Shown in pieces: positions 27,649 to 35,638 of a DNA stretch of 64,000 nucleotides (the stretch's first letter is position 1; each line of letters starts with the position of its first letter). The position numbers and the translations under genes are program-made. The notes below the pieces were generated by a model. It searched no databases, was not told the origin of the DNA, and saw nothing but the letters and a program-made list of their open reading frames with translations. The stretch is from Bin55 sp965220235. GTDB taxonomy: Bacteria > Pseudomonadota > Gammaproteobacteria > Pseudomonadales > Azotimanducaceae. Location: NCBI GenBank assembly GCA_965220235.1, contig OZ244815.1:682001-746000 (forward strand), written 5' to 3'.

Positions 27649-28782
27649 TTAGGGTAATTCCTTTCCAAACACGATACACGCTCCAGCTGCGAACATGCCG
27701 CCAACACCCAGACAGACTGATACATTGACGCCGTCTACTTGAGCGGGTGCTTGACCCCTCACCTGGCGGACGCTTTCTTGGAGCGCAAACATCCCGTACA
27801 TACCGGTATGGGTATACGACAATCCACCGCCGTTTGTGTTTAAAGGTAGTCTACCACCCGGTCGAGTATTTCCTTCCTCGATGAACGGTCCGGCTTCGCC
27901 GCGATCGACGAAACCTAAATCCTCGAGTCCGTAAATCGGTAGATGGGCAAACGCATCGTAGACCATTAGATGATCGACGTCGGCGTGCTTAATGCCAGCC
28001 GCTTCCATCGCGTCCCGACCGGCGATCCTGAAATTTCTAGAGCTGGTGAGGTCAGCCATCTGACTGATCATCGGCGATTCGACACTTTCACCTGACCCGA
28101 GGATGTAGACGGGCGGTTGCGGAAAGTCCTTTGCTCTTTCTGCCTTGGTGAGGATCAATGCACCACCACCGTCAGTCACGAGACAGCACTCTAATAAATG
28201 GAATGGATATGCGATTACTCGTGACTCAAGCACGTCGTCTACGGTAATCGGATCTCGATACATTGCGCGCGGGTTCATACCGGCCCACTCTCGCTGTGCG
28301 ACTGCGACCGACGCGAGTTGCTCGTGGGTCATGCCGTACTGCTTCATATAACGCAGCACACCGATACCGAAAAGTGTCGTTGGACCCATTGGTCCATACG
28401 GGACTTCGAACTGGCTAGCGAAGGATGCTGCGCCGCCGCCCCCACCGCCACGGCCAACACCGGATCGTCCGCTCTCACCGTGAGTGATCAATACGGTTTC
28501 GCAGTATCCTGCTTCTAGTGCAGCAACTGCGTGACGGACATGAATGAGGAATGAACACCCACCGACGGATGTACCATCGATCCACCGAGGCTCGAGTCCT
28601 AAGTAGTGAGTTAGGTCGACGGGCGATGCACCTGCGGTTGCAATCCCGTCAATGTCCTTTACGGTTAATCCGGCATCAGCTAGTGCATTGAATGCACCAT
28701 CAGCGTGAAGCTGTGTTTGGCTGAGATGCGGGATGCGACCAAGTTCTGTGGTTTCTGAAGCCCCTACTACGGCAATGGTCAT
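27649..28782 (-). CDS. Thiolase-family protein, SCP-x / lipid-transfer type
   Basis: A 377-residue non-condensing thiolase homologue of the Ltp2/SCP-x group. The usual active-site region reads SVGGCS, and the C-terminal NTNGGGLSYTHTGMYG replaces the catalytic NEAF/GHP/CxG set of true thiolases; CLGVGGMF is near the end. A run of six glycines (about residues 116-121) precedes AASFASQF. Such proteins pair with DUF35/OB-fold partners and, where studied in steroid side-chain breakdown, act as retro-aldolases. Its ATG overlaps the stop of the DUF35 gene by four bases, supporting a complex. Confidence 0.82.
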   Translation of the reverse strand: MTIAVVGASETTELGRIPHLSQTQLHADGAFNALADAGLTVKDIDGIATAGASPVDLTHYLGLEPRWIDGTSVGGCSFLIHVRHAVAALEAGYCETVLITHGESGRSGVGRGGGGGGAASFASQFEVPYGPMGPTTLFGIGVLRYMKQYGMTHEQLASVAVAQREWAGMNPRAMYRDPITVDDVLESRVIAYPFHLLECCLVTDGGGALILTKAERAKDFPQPPVYILGSGESVESPMISQMADLTSSRNFRIAGRDAMEAAGIKHADVDHLMVYDAFAHLPIYGLEDLGFVDRGEAGPFIEEGNTRPGGRLPLNTNGGGLSYTHTGMYGMFALQESVRQVRGQAPAQVDGVNVSVCLGVGGMFAAGACIVFGKELP

Positions 28783-29204
28783 GACGATTCTCCTGCAGGG
28801 CGGAAGAGGGGCACTGTGATCTCGTCCGACACCTTTTCGAAAGTGACCTCAAGCGGCATATCAAGCACAAGTGCTTCAGGCGTCTGCTCGCAATCAACGA
28901 TGTTGCTCATCATCATGGGACCTTCATCGAGTTGGACGATCGCGATCGCATACGGACTTTCGAACGACGGGTGTTGGCGGTTATTAATGGTGTAACTGAT
29001 CAGTTTCGCCTTACCGCTTGCCTCGAAAACCTCGATGTTGGTCGAGCCATTCTCTGGGCAGAACGCTCTGGGAGGAAAGTACACGGTTCCACTGTCCTTA
29101 CATCTTTGAAGCAGGAGCTTGTGATTTCTTGTACCTTCCCAAAAGTGTTCGGTATCGGGTGTTGGTGTGGGCGTATAGCGAGGCCGTAAGCCTTCTTTGC
29201 TCAT
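28779..29204 (-). CDS. DUF35 / OB-fold partner of the thiolase-like protein
   Basis: A 141-residue protein with the DUF35 layout: an N-terminal helix, a rubredoxin-like zinc ribbon region and an OB-fold with hydrophobic strands (AKLISYTINNRQHPSF, PYAIAIVQLDEGPMMMSNIVD). The usual four zinc Cys are reduced to two (LLQRCKDS and FCPENG), so metal binding is doubtful. Such proteins form heterodimers or tetramers with SCP-x-type thiolases and acyl-CoA hydratases. It directly precedes and overlaps the thiolase gene. Confidence 0.82.
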   Translation of the reverse strand: MSKEGLRPRYTPTPTPDTEHFWEGTRNHKLLLQRCKDSGTVYFPPRAFCPENGSTNIEVFEASGKAKLISYTINNRQHPSFESPYAIAIVQLDEGPMMMSNIVDCEQTPEALVLDMPLEVTFEKVSDEITVPLFRPAGESS

Positions 29205-29286
29205 AGACCGTTTCCTAGGGATATTGAGTTGGCAGCGACAGGTGCTGCGAGAGGCGCAAGTATAGCGGTGGGTCTTATTCCGTGTG

Positions 29287-30117
29287 CTAGTCGTTGAAGA
29301 TAGTTAAGCGTCTAAGCACTGTGCTCCGCCATGCGGGTGAGGAATCACCGATAGCAATGAACGGATCGTTGAGCACACTATCGCCGTTGTTGTACTGTAG
29401 AGATTTGCCGTCGAACGACATGACAGTGCCTCCCGCCGCCTGCAACACGGCTTGTGCGGCGGCGGTATCCCACTCGGACGTGCCGCCAGGCTGAATGTAC
29501 AAATCTGCTTCGCCTTCTGCGAGGGCTAGGAATTTCAAGCTGCTGCCTCGAAAATCCCGAGTAATCGGCCCTACGTCGGACTCAAGATCGATAAGAAATT
29601 GTTCGGCTAGGGGATTAGCACGTCGGCGACTTTGCACGCTTTGTACGCGGTCAAGCTCGATCGTGCGCGTAGCGATCGGTAGTTCAACTTCTGACGAGAT
29701 TTTTACTGCTTGTTTCGACTCGACATCTCCGAAGTAAAGAGTATTTGTGGTAGGACGGCCAACCATTCCAATCTGCGGTTCATGAGAAACAACGAGCGCG
29801 ATATTGACGGTGAATTCGCCGTTGCGTTTCACGAACTCCTTCGTACCGTCAAGAGGATCGACTAGCCAGTACTTCCCCCACTTCTTTCGTTCCTCATATG
29901 CAGCCAAGCGCGATTCTTCAGACACGATTGGAGTCTTTGAATCAAGTCGTGACAGACCGTTGACGATCGCGTCATGGGCGCGTCGGTCAGCTTCAGTTAT
30001 TGGCGTGTCGTCGGTCTTCCTGTCCACATTGAACGGGCTGTTGTAGACATCGAGTATCTCTGCGTGCACTGTATTAACGATTTGGAGCAAATCTGATTTC
30101 AGCGAGGTGTCTGTCAT
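29287..30117 (-). CDS. cysQ: 3'(2'),5'-bisphosphate nucleotidase CysQ
   Basis: A 276-residue inositol-monophosphatase-fold enzyme that removes the 3' phosphate from PAP, clearing a sulfate-assimilation by-product. Metal-binding motifs are present: TPITEADRRAHDAI, EESRLA, DPLDGTKEF and EWDTAAAQAVLQAAGG. Length and motif order fit CysQ rather than SuhB. The upstream nudE lies 72 nt away on the same strand; nudE-cysQ neighbours are common in gammaproteobacteria, which supports the assignment. Confidence 0.92.
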   Translation of the reverse strand: MTDTSLKSDLLQIVNTVHAEILDVYNSPFNVDRKTDDTPITEADRRAHDAIVNGLSRLDSKTPIVSEESRLAAYEERKKWGKYWLVDPLDGTKEFVKRNGEFTVNIALVVSHEPQIGMVGRPTTNTLYFGDVESKQAVKISSEVELPIATRTIELDRVQSVQSRRRANPLAEQFLIDLESDVGPITRDFRGSSLKFLALAEGEADLYIQPGGTSEWDTAAAQAVLQAAGGTVMSFDGKSLQYNNGDSVLNDPFIAIGDSSPAWRSTVLRRLTIFND

Positions 30118-30189
30118 CGGATCACCGAAGGATGCACGATCGTTAGTTGGGGAATCATCGAGTTTTAGACCTAGAGACCAGCGTTCAGA

Positions 30190-30792
30190 TTAGCCAGCGG
30201 CGATTAACGTCGGTTCTTCGGGATGGTCTCCTCTCAAGGCAACTTCCGCGATCTTTAATGTGGCAATCGATCGGGCTTCAGATAGTTCGTGGCTGAAAAT
30301 GAGCTCATCAATACGGTCAAGTGGCCACAACACGACCTCTAGGGGCTCGGGCTCGTCGCCGGGGAGAGACTCTGGATAAAGATCAGTAGCCAACATCACG
30401 TGAATCGAAAATCCCATTTGACCGGGCGCGAGCGATAGTTCTCTCAGGTGTACTATCGATTCCGCACCGAATCCTGCTTCCTCCTTGAGTTCACGATTAG
30501 CAGCATAAGCAAACGACTCGCCAAGATCTACACGTCCCTTTGGCAGCCCGAGCTCGTACTTATGCAGTCCTGCCATGTATTCGCGAATTAGTACGACTTC
30601 TTGTTTTTCAGTAACCGCGCAAACAATGACGGCCTCTCGCCCACGTTTCGGTAAACGTTCGAACGTTCTGGTTTCACCGTTTGAAAAACGCAAATCGAGA
30701 GATTCGATACTGAATAATCGACTCGACGCTACGATCTCCGAATTTAGGATTGATGGCAGTTTCAATTGATCATGTGATAGCAAAATCGGCAC
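30190..30792 (-). CDS. nudE: ADP compounds hydrolase NudE
   Basis: A 200-residue Nudix hydrolase acting on ADP-ribose, NADH and related ADP compounds. The Nudix box is complete (G-x5-E-x7-RELKEEAG, starting GRVDLGES). The N-terminal half with FSNGETRTFERLPKRGREAV and VVLIREYMAGLHKYELGLPKG fits NudE closely. It is transcribed with cysQ and diverges from hslR, with about 150 nt between their starts. Confidence 0.9.
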   Translation of the reverse strand: MPILLSHDQLKLPSILNSEIVASSRLFSIESLDLRFSNGETRTFERLPKRGREAVIVCAVTEKQEVVLIREYMAGLHKYELGLPKGRVDLGESFAYAANRELKEEAGFGAESIVHLRELSLAPGQMGFSIHVMLATDLYPESLPGDEPEPLEVVLWPLDRIDELIFSHELSEARSIATLKIAEVALRGDHPEEPTLIAAG

Positions 30793-30940
30793 AAGGATAC
30801 GCGATTGGTCAAATCTGACCGCTACTTAAGAGCTTTTCCAAATTTCGGTCCCTAGCACTTTGCGGTGTCTTAAGATAGTTGCACCAAGTGCATGTCTATT
30901 TATGTTAGAGAGTCGGAAAAATCTGGAAAGCAAGATCACA

Positions 30941-31315
30941 ATGAGAATCGATAAGTGGTTATGGGTCGCGCGTTTCTTTAAAACTCGTAGTAAAGCAAAA
31001 GAAGCGGTATTAGGTGGAAAGGTCCATATTAATGGCGAGAGAACGAAAGCGGCTCGAGATGTACGGATCGGTGACAAATTGGAGATTAGTCGTGGTCTTG
31101 ACAAGGAAATGGTTGTCATCACTGGTCTGTCGGAACGGCGTGGAAACGGTGCGGCAGCAAAAGAACTCTATGAGGAAACTGAAGAGTCACTCAACCGTCG
31201 ACTCGAAGAGGCGGCAAACCGTCGGATGGCACGCGCAGGTCTTGCGACTCCGAAGTTGAAACCGACCAAAAGCGCTCGTCGAGCACTGCGTAATTTGAAG
31301 CAAAAACCCGCGTGA
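30941..31315 (+). CDS. hslR: Hsp15-like S4-domain ribosome-recycling factor
   Basis: A 124-residue RNA-binding protein. The S4 domain occupies about residues 1-60 (MRIDKWLWVARFFKTRSKAKEA, GGKVHINGERTKAA). The tail is basic and helical (RRLEEAANRRMARAG, KSARRALRNLK), as in Hsp15, which binds 50S subunits carrying nascent chains after heat shock. The frame is open from 30860, but the ATG at 30941 coincides with the conserved MRIDKWLW start and has GGAAAG upstream. Confidence 0.92.
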   Translation: MRIDKWLWVARFFKTRSKAKEAVLGGKVHINGERTKAARDVRIGDKLEISRGLDKEMVVITGLSERRGNGAAAKELYEETEESLNRRLEEAANRRMARAGLATPKLKPTKSARRALRNLKQKPA

Positions 31316-31406
31316 ATCTCGTGGAGTTCACGTCCTATAACTCAGATCATTACCTTAAAACCCGCAAGTAGAATTCTGCCGAAATACGCCCCTTCAGGCT
31401 AAGACC

Positions 31407-32951
31407 ATAAGAGCTATTGACCTCCCTGCCAATCGTTTTGAACTCAGTTCAACCGCATTGGCAGAACTCGCGATTGAACGACGCGAAGCCCAACTTGCGA
31501 GAAATGGTGCATTGGTCGTCGCTACCGGCAAACGCACGGGTCGTTCACCGGCGGATCGATACATCGTTCAAGAACCCACCACCCAGGATAAGATCGCGTG
31601 GGGACCAATCAACCAACCAATCGAACCATCGCGTTTCGAAGCTCTCTGGCATCGAGTCGAGGGGTATTTAGATTCGCAGGACGCATTCGTCGCGGAACTA
31701 CACGTCGGTGCGCATGCGGACGTATATCAACCAATAGAAGTAACGACGGAATTGGCGTGGCACGGCATGTTTGCTCGTTCTATGTTCATCGAACCGACGT
31801 CCTATAACCCGCTGAATAAGAAACCGTGGCAGTTACTCAGCGCTCCTGGTTTCGAGTGCGAACCCGATCGAGACGGCACCAATTCGGATGGTGCTGTTAT
31901 ATTGGATTTCAAAGGACGTCGAGTCTTATTAGCAGGGATGTACTACGCGGGTGAAATGAAGAAGGCGATGTTTTCGGTGCAGAACTTCCTATTGCCGGAA
32001 GATGGTGTACTACCAATGCACTGTTCAGCGAGTGTTGCTGCGGACGATAACGTTGCTCTATTCTTTGGGCTTTCTGGAACTGGTAAGACCACCTTATCGG
32101 CGGATCCAGAGTACTTTCTCATCGGGGACGACGAGCACGGATGGGGAGGAGGTAGAGTTTTCAATCTGGAGGGAGGTTGCTATGCCAAGTGCGTGAACCT
32201 GTCGAAGGAAAACGAGCCAATGATCTGGGATGCCTTGTCCTTTGGCTCGATTCTAGAGAATGTCATTCTCGATCCAGAAACACGTGAGCCCGACTACACG
32301 GACACGCGATTAACCGAAAACACTCGAGCATGCTATCCACTCGAACGGATCGCGAAGCGCGTCATTGAGAATCAAGGTCAAGAACCGCATGTTGCTATCT
32401 TTTTAACGTGTGACGTTAGTGGCGTGCTACCACCAGTCGCGATTCTGTCGAAGGAAGGCGCTGCGTACCACTACCTATCAGGATATACCGCGAAAGTCGG
32501 GTCCACCGAGGTTGGCTCTACCGAAGCGTATTCTGCAACGTTCTCCGCGTGTTTTGGTGAGGCGTTTCTTCCACGACCCCCTAGTGATTACGCTAATCTG
32601 CTGATGGAACGTATCGAATCGTTTGGGACGCGGGTGTTTTTAGTAAATACCGGATGGACTGGTGGCGGATACGGTGAAGGGCACCGCTTCGCGATCCCGG
32701 TCACGAGAGCGATCATCCGAGCCATTAGGTCAGGGTCGATTGACACCAACGACGTCGTGCATCTTGAGGCATTGAATATGAATGTACCTCGTCATGTTGA
32801 CGGCGTTGATACTAAGCTTCTATTTCCGCGTGACACCTGGTCGGATAAAGACGCGTATGACGTCGCGGCAAAAGAACTGATCGTTAAATTCCAACGCAAC
32901 TTTCAGAAATTTGACGCCGATGCCGCGATTATCGCGGCTGGTCCGTCCTAA
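31407..32951 (+). CDS. pckA: ATP-dependent phosphoenolpyruvate carboxykinase (start codon unclear)
   Basis: A PEP carboxykinase of the ATP-using class, converting oxaloacetate to PEP at the head of gluconeogenesis. The substrate block TGKRTGRSPADRYIV, the P-loop GLSGTGKTTLSADP and GDDEHGWGGGRVFNLEGGCYAK are intact. The first conventional start is a TTG at 31458 (497 residues), but the conserved N-terminal helix begins earlier: NRFELSSTALAELAI fits homologues and the frame stays open to a stop at 31356. Between these there is no ATG, GTG or TTG; only ATA at 31407 (with AGG about nine bases upstream) and ATT at 31416 are possible rare starts. The start given is tentative. Confidence 0.85.
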   Translation: MRAIDLPANRFELSSTALAELAIERREAQLARNGALVVATGKRTGRSPADRYIVQEPTTQDKIAWGPINQPIEPSRFEALWHRVEGYLDSQDAFVAELHVGAHADVYQPIEVTTELAWHGMFARSMFIEPTSYNPLNKKPWQLLSAPGFECEPDRDGTNSDGAVILDFKGRRVLLAGMYYAGEMKKAMFSVQNFLLPEDGVLPMHCSASVAADDNVALFFGLSGTGKTTLSADPEYFLIGDDEHGWGGGRVFNLEGGCYAKCVNLSKENEPMIWDALSFGSILENVILDPETREPDYTDTRLTENTRACYPLERIAKRVIENQGQEPHVAIFLTCDVSGVLPPVAILSKEGAAYHYLSGYTAKVGSTEVGSTEAYSATFSACFGEAFLPRPPSDYANLLMERIESFGTRVFLVNTGWTGGGYGEGHRFAIPVTRAIIRAIRSGSIDTNDVVHLEALNMNVPRHVDGVDTKLLFPRDTWSDKDAYDVAAKELIVKFQRNFQKFDADAAIIAAGPS

Positions 32952-33001
32952 CAGCGCTCCCCTTCGGGGCCTCCCTTAGCTAGTTCGCACGTTTACGTAC
33001 A

Positions 33002-34564
33002 TTGTCGAGTCTTGAACTCAGAATGCGTGGATTGCAGGGCAATCCCGCTCTCTCCCAATTCAATCATGGCATCGAACGCGAAGCCTTGCGAATCACGCCG
33101 TCTGGTTCCCTAGCGCAGACTGCACACCCGGAAGCATTCGGTTCACCGCTCACTCATCCCTCGATTACGACGGATTTCAGCGAAGCACAGCTTGAGTTGA
33201 TCACAGGCGTGCATCAGAGTGTTGAATCGTGCATGCAGGAACTAGCGGACATTCATACGTTTATCCATCATGAGCTTGGCGAGGAACTTTTGTGGCCGGC
33301 GTCGATGCCCTGCGGAATTTCGAATGACGACGCTATTCCGGTTGCGCGTTATGGTCGTTCGAATCCCGCACGATTTAAAGAGATATACCGCGAAGGGTTA
33401 GGCTATCGTTACGGTCGTGTGATGCAGACCATATCGGGTATTCATTACAACTACTCGATTCCGGAGGCTATCTGGAATGTGCTTGCGAAGATCGACGGTA
33501 CATCTTCGGACCAAGCCACAAGAAATGAAGGCTACTTGCGTCTCATCCGCAATTTCAGAAAAAACAGCTGGCTCTTGATTTATCTGTTTGGCGCGTCGCC
33601 GGCTGTATGTGTTTCTTTTTTACGAAACAAAGAACATAACCTCGATCACTTGGACGCGAGCACCTGTTACCTGCCGTTCGCGACGTCGCTACGCATGGGT
33701 CCGTTGGGCTACCAAAGCGAAGAACAGAGCCACCACCGCGTCGTATATGACTCGCTGCCTGAGTTCATTGATTCGATGATTCCGGCTCTGACACGAACAC
33801 ATCCGCCTTACGCCGCGATCGGAACTCGCGATGGTGATGCGTATAAGCAGTTAACGGACGCGCTTCTGCAGGTAGAAGCCGAACTCTACGCGACAATACG
33901 CGCGAAGCGAAAAGCTCAACCTGGTGAACGCGCATTGGTTGCTTTGCGACGCCGGGGTATCGAATATGTTGAAGTGAGGTGTCTCGACACTGATCCTTTC
34001 GAACCCCTAGGGATCAACGTCGACACTGCGAAATTTATGGACGTATTTCTGCTGCATTCGCTTCTGGTCCCGAACGAAGGTGAATCCGCAGCACAATCCG
34101 TACGCAATTTGGACAACCAGAGAAAGACGGTTCTCAGTGGTCGCGACCCTGAGCTGGAATTGGCAGCGCTTGATGGTTCGCGCAAGTTAGTGAGCTGGGC
34201 TCAGGAGATACTCGAAGAGTGTCGCGAAATTGCGGCACTCCTTGATGATGAGAGCGGTAAACACGATAGCCAATCGTTGGTTACACGGCAGATCGAGAAA
34301 GTAAAGGATGTTTCGCTTACGCCGTCCGCGAAATTGCATCGTCTAATGGTTGATCGCGCTCAACCTTTTGCATCACTTGGTTTAGAACTAGCTTTTGAGC
34401 ACCATGAGACCATGATGCAGGCCAGCTTGTCAAATCAGCAACAGTCATATTTTGCCGACCTAGCGCGTCAGTCGGTACAAGATCGAGAAGCGATAGAGGC
34501 ATCAGATGAAATGCCGTTCGAGGCGTATCTAGCAGACTATCTGTCGCTCCGCGAAGGATCATGA
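33002..34564 (+). CDS. gshA: Glutamate-cysteine ligase
   Basis: A 520-residue proteobacterial type I gamma-glutamylcysteine synthetase, the first step of glutathione synthesis. GIEREALRIT, the Mg/ATP Glu-rich STTDFSEAQLELIT block, LWPASMPC, ISGIHYNYS and GIEYVEVRCLDTDPFEP are family hallmarks. The TTG start at 33002 keeps an N-terminal helix (LELRMRGLQGN) seen in homologues, while the ATG at 33023 would cut into it; neither has a strong ribosome site. It overlaps acpH by four bases (ATGA). Confidence 0.93.
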   Translation: MSSLELRMRGLQGNPALSQFNHGIEREALRITPSGSLAQTAHPEAFGSPLTHPSITTDFSEAQLELITGVHQSVESCMQELADIHTFIHHELGEELLWPASMPCGISNDDAIPVARYGRSNPARFKEIYREGLGYRYGRVMQTISGIHYNYSIPEAIWNVLAKIDGTSSDQATRNEGYLRLIRNFRKNSWLLIYLFGASPAVCVSFLRNKEHNLDHLDASTCYLPFATSLRMGPLGYQSEEQSHHRVVYDSLPEFIDSMIPALTRTHPPYAAIGTRDGDAYKQLTDALLQVEAELYATIRAKRKAQPGERALVALRRRGIEYVEVRCLDTDPFEPLGINVDTAKFMDVFLLHSLLVPNEGESAAQSVRNLDNQRKTVLSGRDPELELAALDGSRKLVSWAQEILEECREIAALLDDESGKHDSQSLVTRQIEKVKDVSLTPSAKLHRLMVDRAQPFASLGLELAFEHHETMMQASLSNQQQSYFADLARQSVQDREAIEASDEMPFEAYLADYLSLREGS

Positions 34565-35151
34565 ACTACCTACTGCACTGTTGGCTTGGCCGAGAGGATC
34601 CTGGATTACAAGCGGGAGGGTTTCTAGGGGATTTCATAAAGGGGACCCTCGAAGATGACATTCCCCCAGATCTCAAACGAGGATTGCTGCTACACCGACA
34701 TATTGACGTACAGAGCAACCGATTACCTAGTATGCGAAGCACTTATCACCGATTTGGTCCGGATTTACGTCGTCCTGCCCCGATATTGCTCGACTTAATG
34801 GCAGATCACGTATTTGCTAAACACTGGGAAGAGTTTGGTACCGGCGAGCTTCTGGAGTTCACCCAAAGCTGCTATGACGCCATCGAACGATTTGAGGTGC
34901 CGGTGGCCGCACGTCGTTTTTATGAGCACATGCAGCGTACTGATTTATTGGCACGTTATTCGCAGCTTGAGGTTGTTGAGGACATCATGGTGCGAATTCT
35001 CAAGCGCTTGCGCTTCAGCGACATGGAACAGAATCTGGCGCGTCAACTACGAGAGAACGAATTCGGCTTTAGAGAAGACTTTGAAGCTTACTTCCAGGAT
35101 TTGCAGGATGTCACATCCGCATGGTTCGCCGAAACGAGTTCTATGCCATGA
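34561..35151 (+). CDS. acpH: Acyl carrier protein phosphodiesterase-like protein (DUF479)
   Basis: A 196-residue HD-type hydrolase of the AcpH family, which removes phosphopantetheine from acyl carrier protein in E. coli. MNYLLHCWLG, FLGDFIKGTL, GLLLHRHIDV and LDLMADHVFAKHW hold the conserved His and Asp that bind Mn. Length equals E. coli AcpH (193). It overlaps gshA upstream and dsbB downstream by ATGA junctions, so the three are translationally coupled. Confidence 0.88.
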   Translation: MNYLLHCWLGREDPGLQAGGFLGDFIKGTLEDDIPPDLKRGLLLHRHIDVQSNRLPSMRSTYHRFGPDLRRPAPILLDLMADHVFAKHWEEFGTGELLEFTQSCYDAIERFEVPVAARRFYEHMQRTDLLARYSQLEVVEDIMVRILKRLRFSDMEQNLARQLRENEFGFREDFEAYFQDLQDVTSAWFAETSSMP

Positions 35152-35621
35152 ATGTATCTTGGTTGATGCGATTGACCGATAGAGACTGGTTAATTGCTAT
35201 CTTGTTTTCCGGTAGTGTCTTCCTGGCTGCTGCCCTCCTGATTCAGATAAGCGCGTGTTCACTGTGCATGACGCAACGTCTTTTCATGGCATGCGGCGTG
35301 CTCGTGATTGCAGTTGCACTCCTACATAAACGCGTACCGTTGACATATCCCGTTGTCGCAGCGCTATTTTGGTTTGCTGGATGTGTAGTAGCGTTTAGAC
35401 AGCTATGGATCATGTACGTACCTGGCGCGTCAAACAATTGCGGTCCGGGTATTGATTTCTTGATTGCGAATGAGTACCCGTTTTCGAGTATCGTGAGGAC
35501 GATGTTAATGGGGTCAGGTGACTGTGCTGAACCTTCAGTCATTCCTCTTATGGCGCTGGCTGGGTTTCTGATCTTGCTCACTATGCTCGTTATGCATCTC
35601 AGATCGAGAACGTCGGGCTAA
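35148..35621 (+). CDS. dsbB: Disulfide bond formation protein B
   Basis: About 157 residues with four membrane helices. The first periplasmic loop has CSLC (ISACSLCMTQR), the quinone-linked pair that is CVLC in E. coli; the second loop has the pair in NNCGPG and GDCAEP, which exchanges with DsbA. An Arg after CSLC-MTQ is conserved. The ATG at 35148 overlaps the acpH stop; a longer frame from 35121 is less likely. The yheS gene follows 17 nt after its stop. Confidence 0.92.
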   Translation: MNVSWLMRLTDRDWLIAILFSGSVFLAAALLIQISACSLCMTQRLFMACGVLVIAVALLHKRVPLTYPVVAALFWFAGCVVAFRQLWIMYVPGASNNCGPGIDFLIANEYPFSSIVRTMLMGSGDCAEPSVIPLMALAGFLILLTMLVMHLRSRTSG

Positions 35622-35638
35622 GGTACGCTCCACTCACA

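Noticed and set aside
32957..32975. CCCC-TTC-GGGG hairpin after pckA as a terminator
   Set aside because: The stem is only 4 bp and there is no T run after it.
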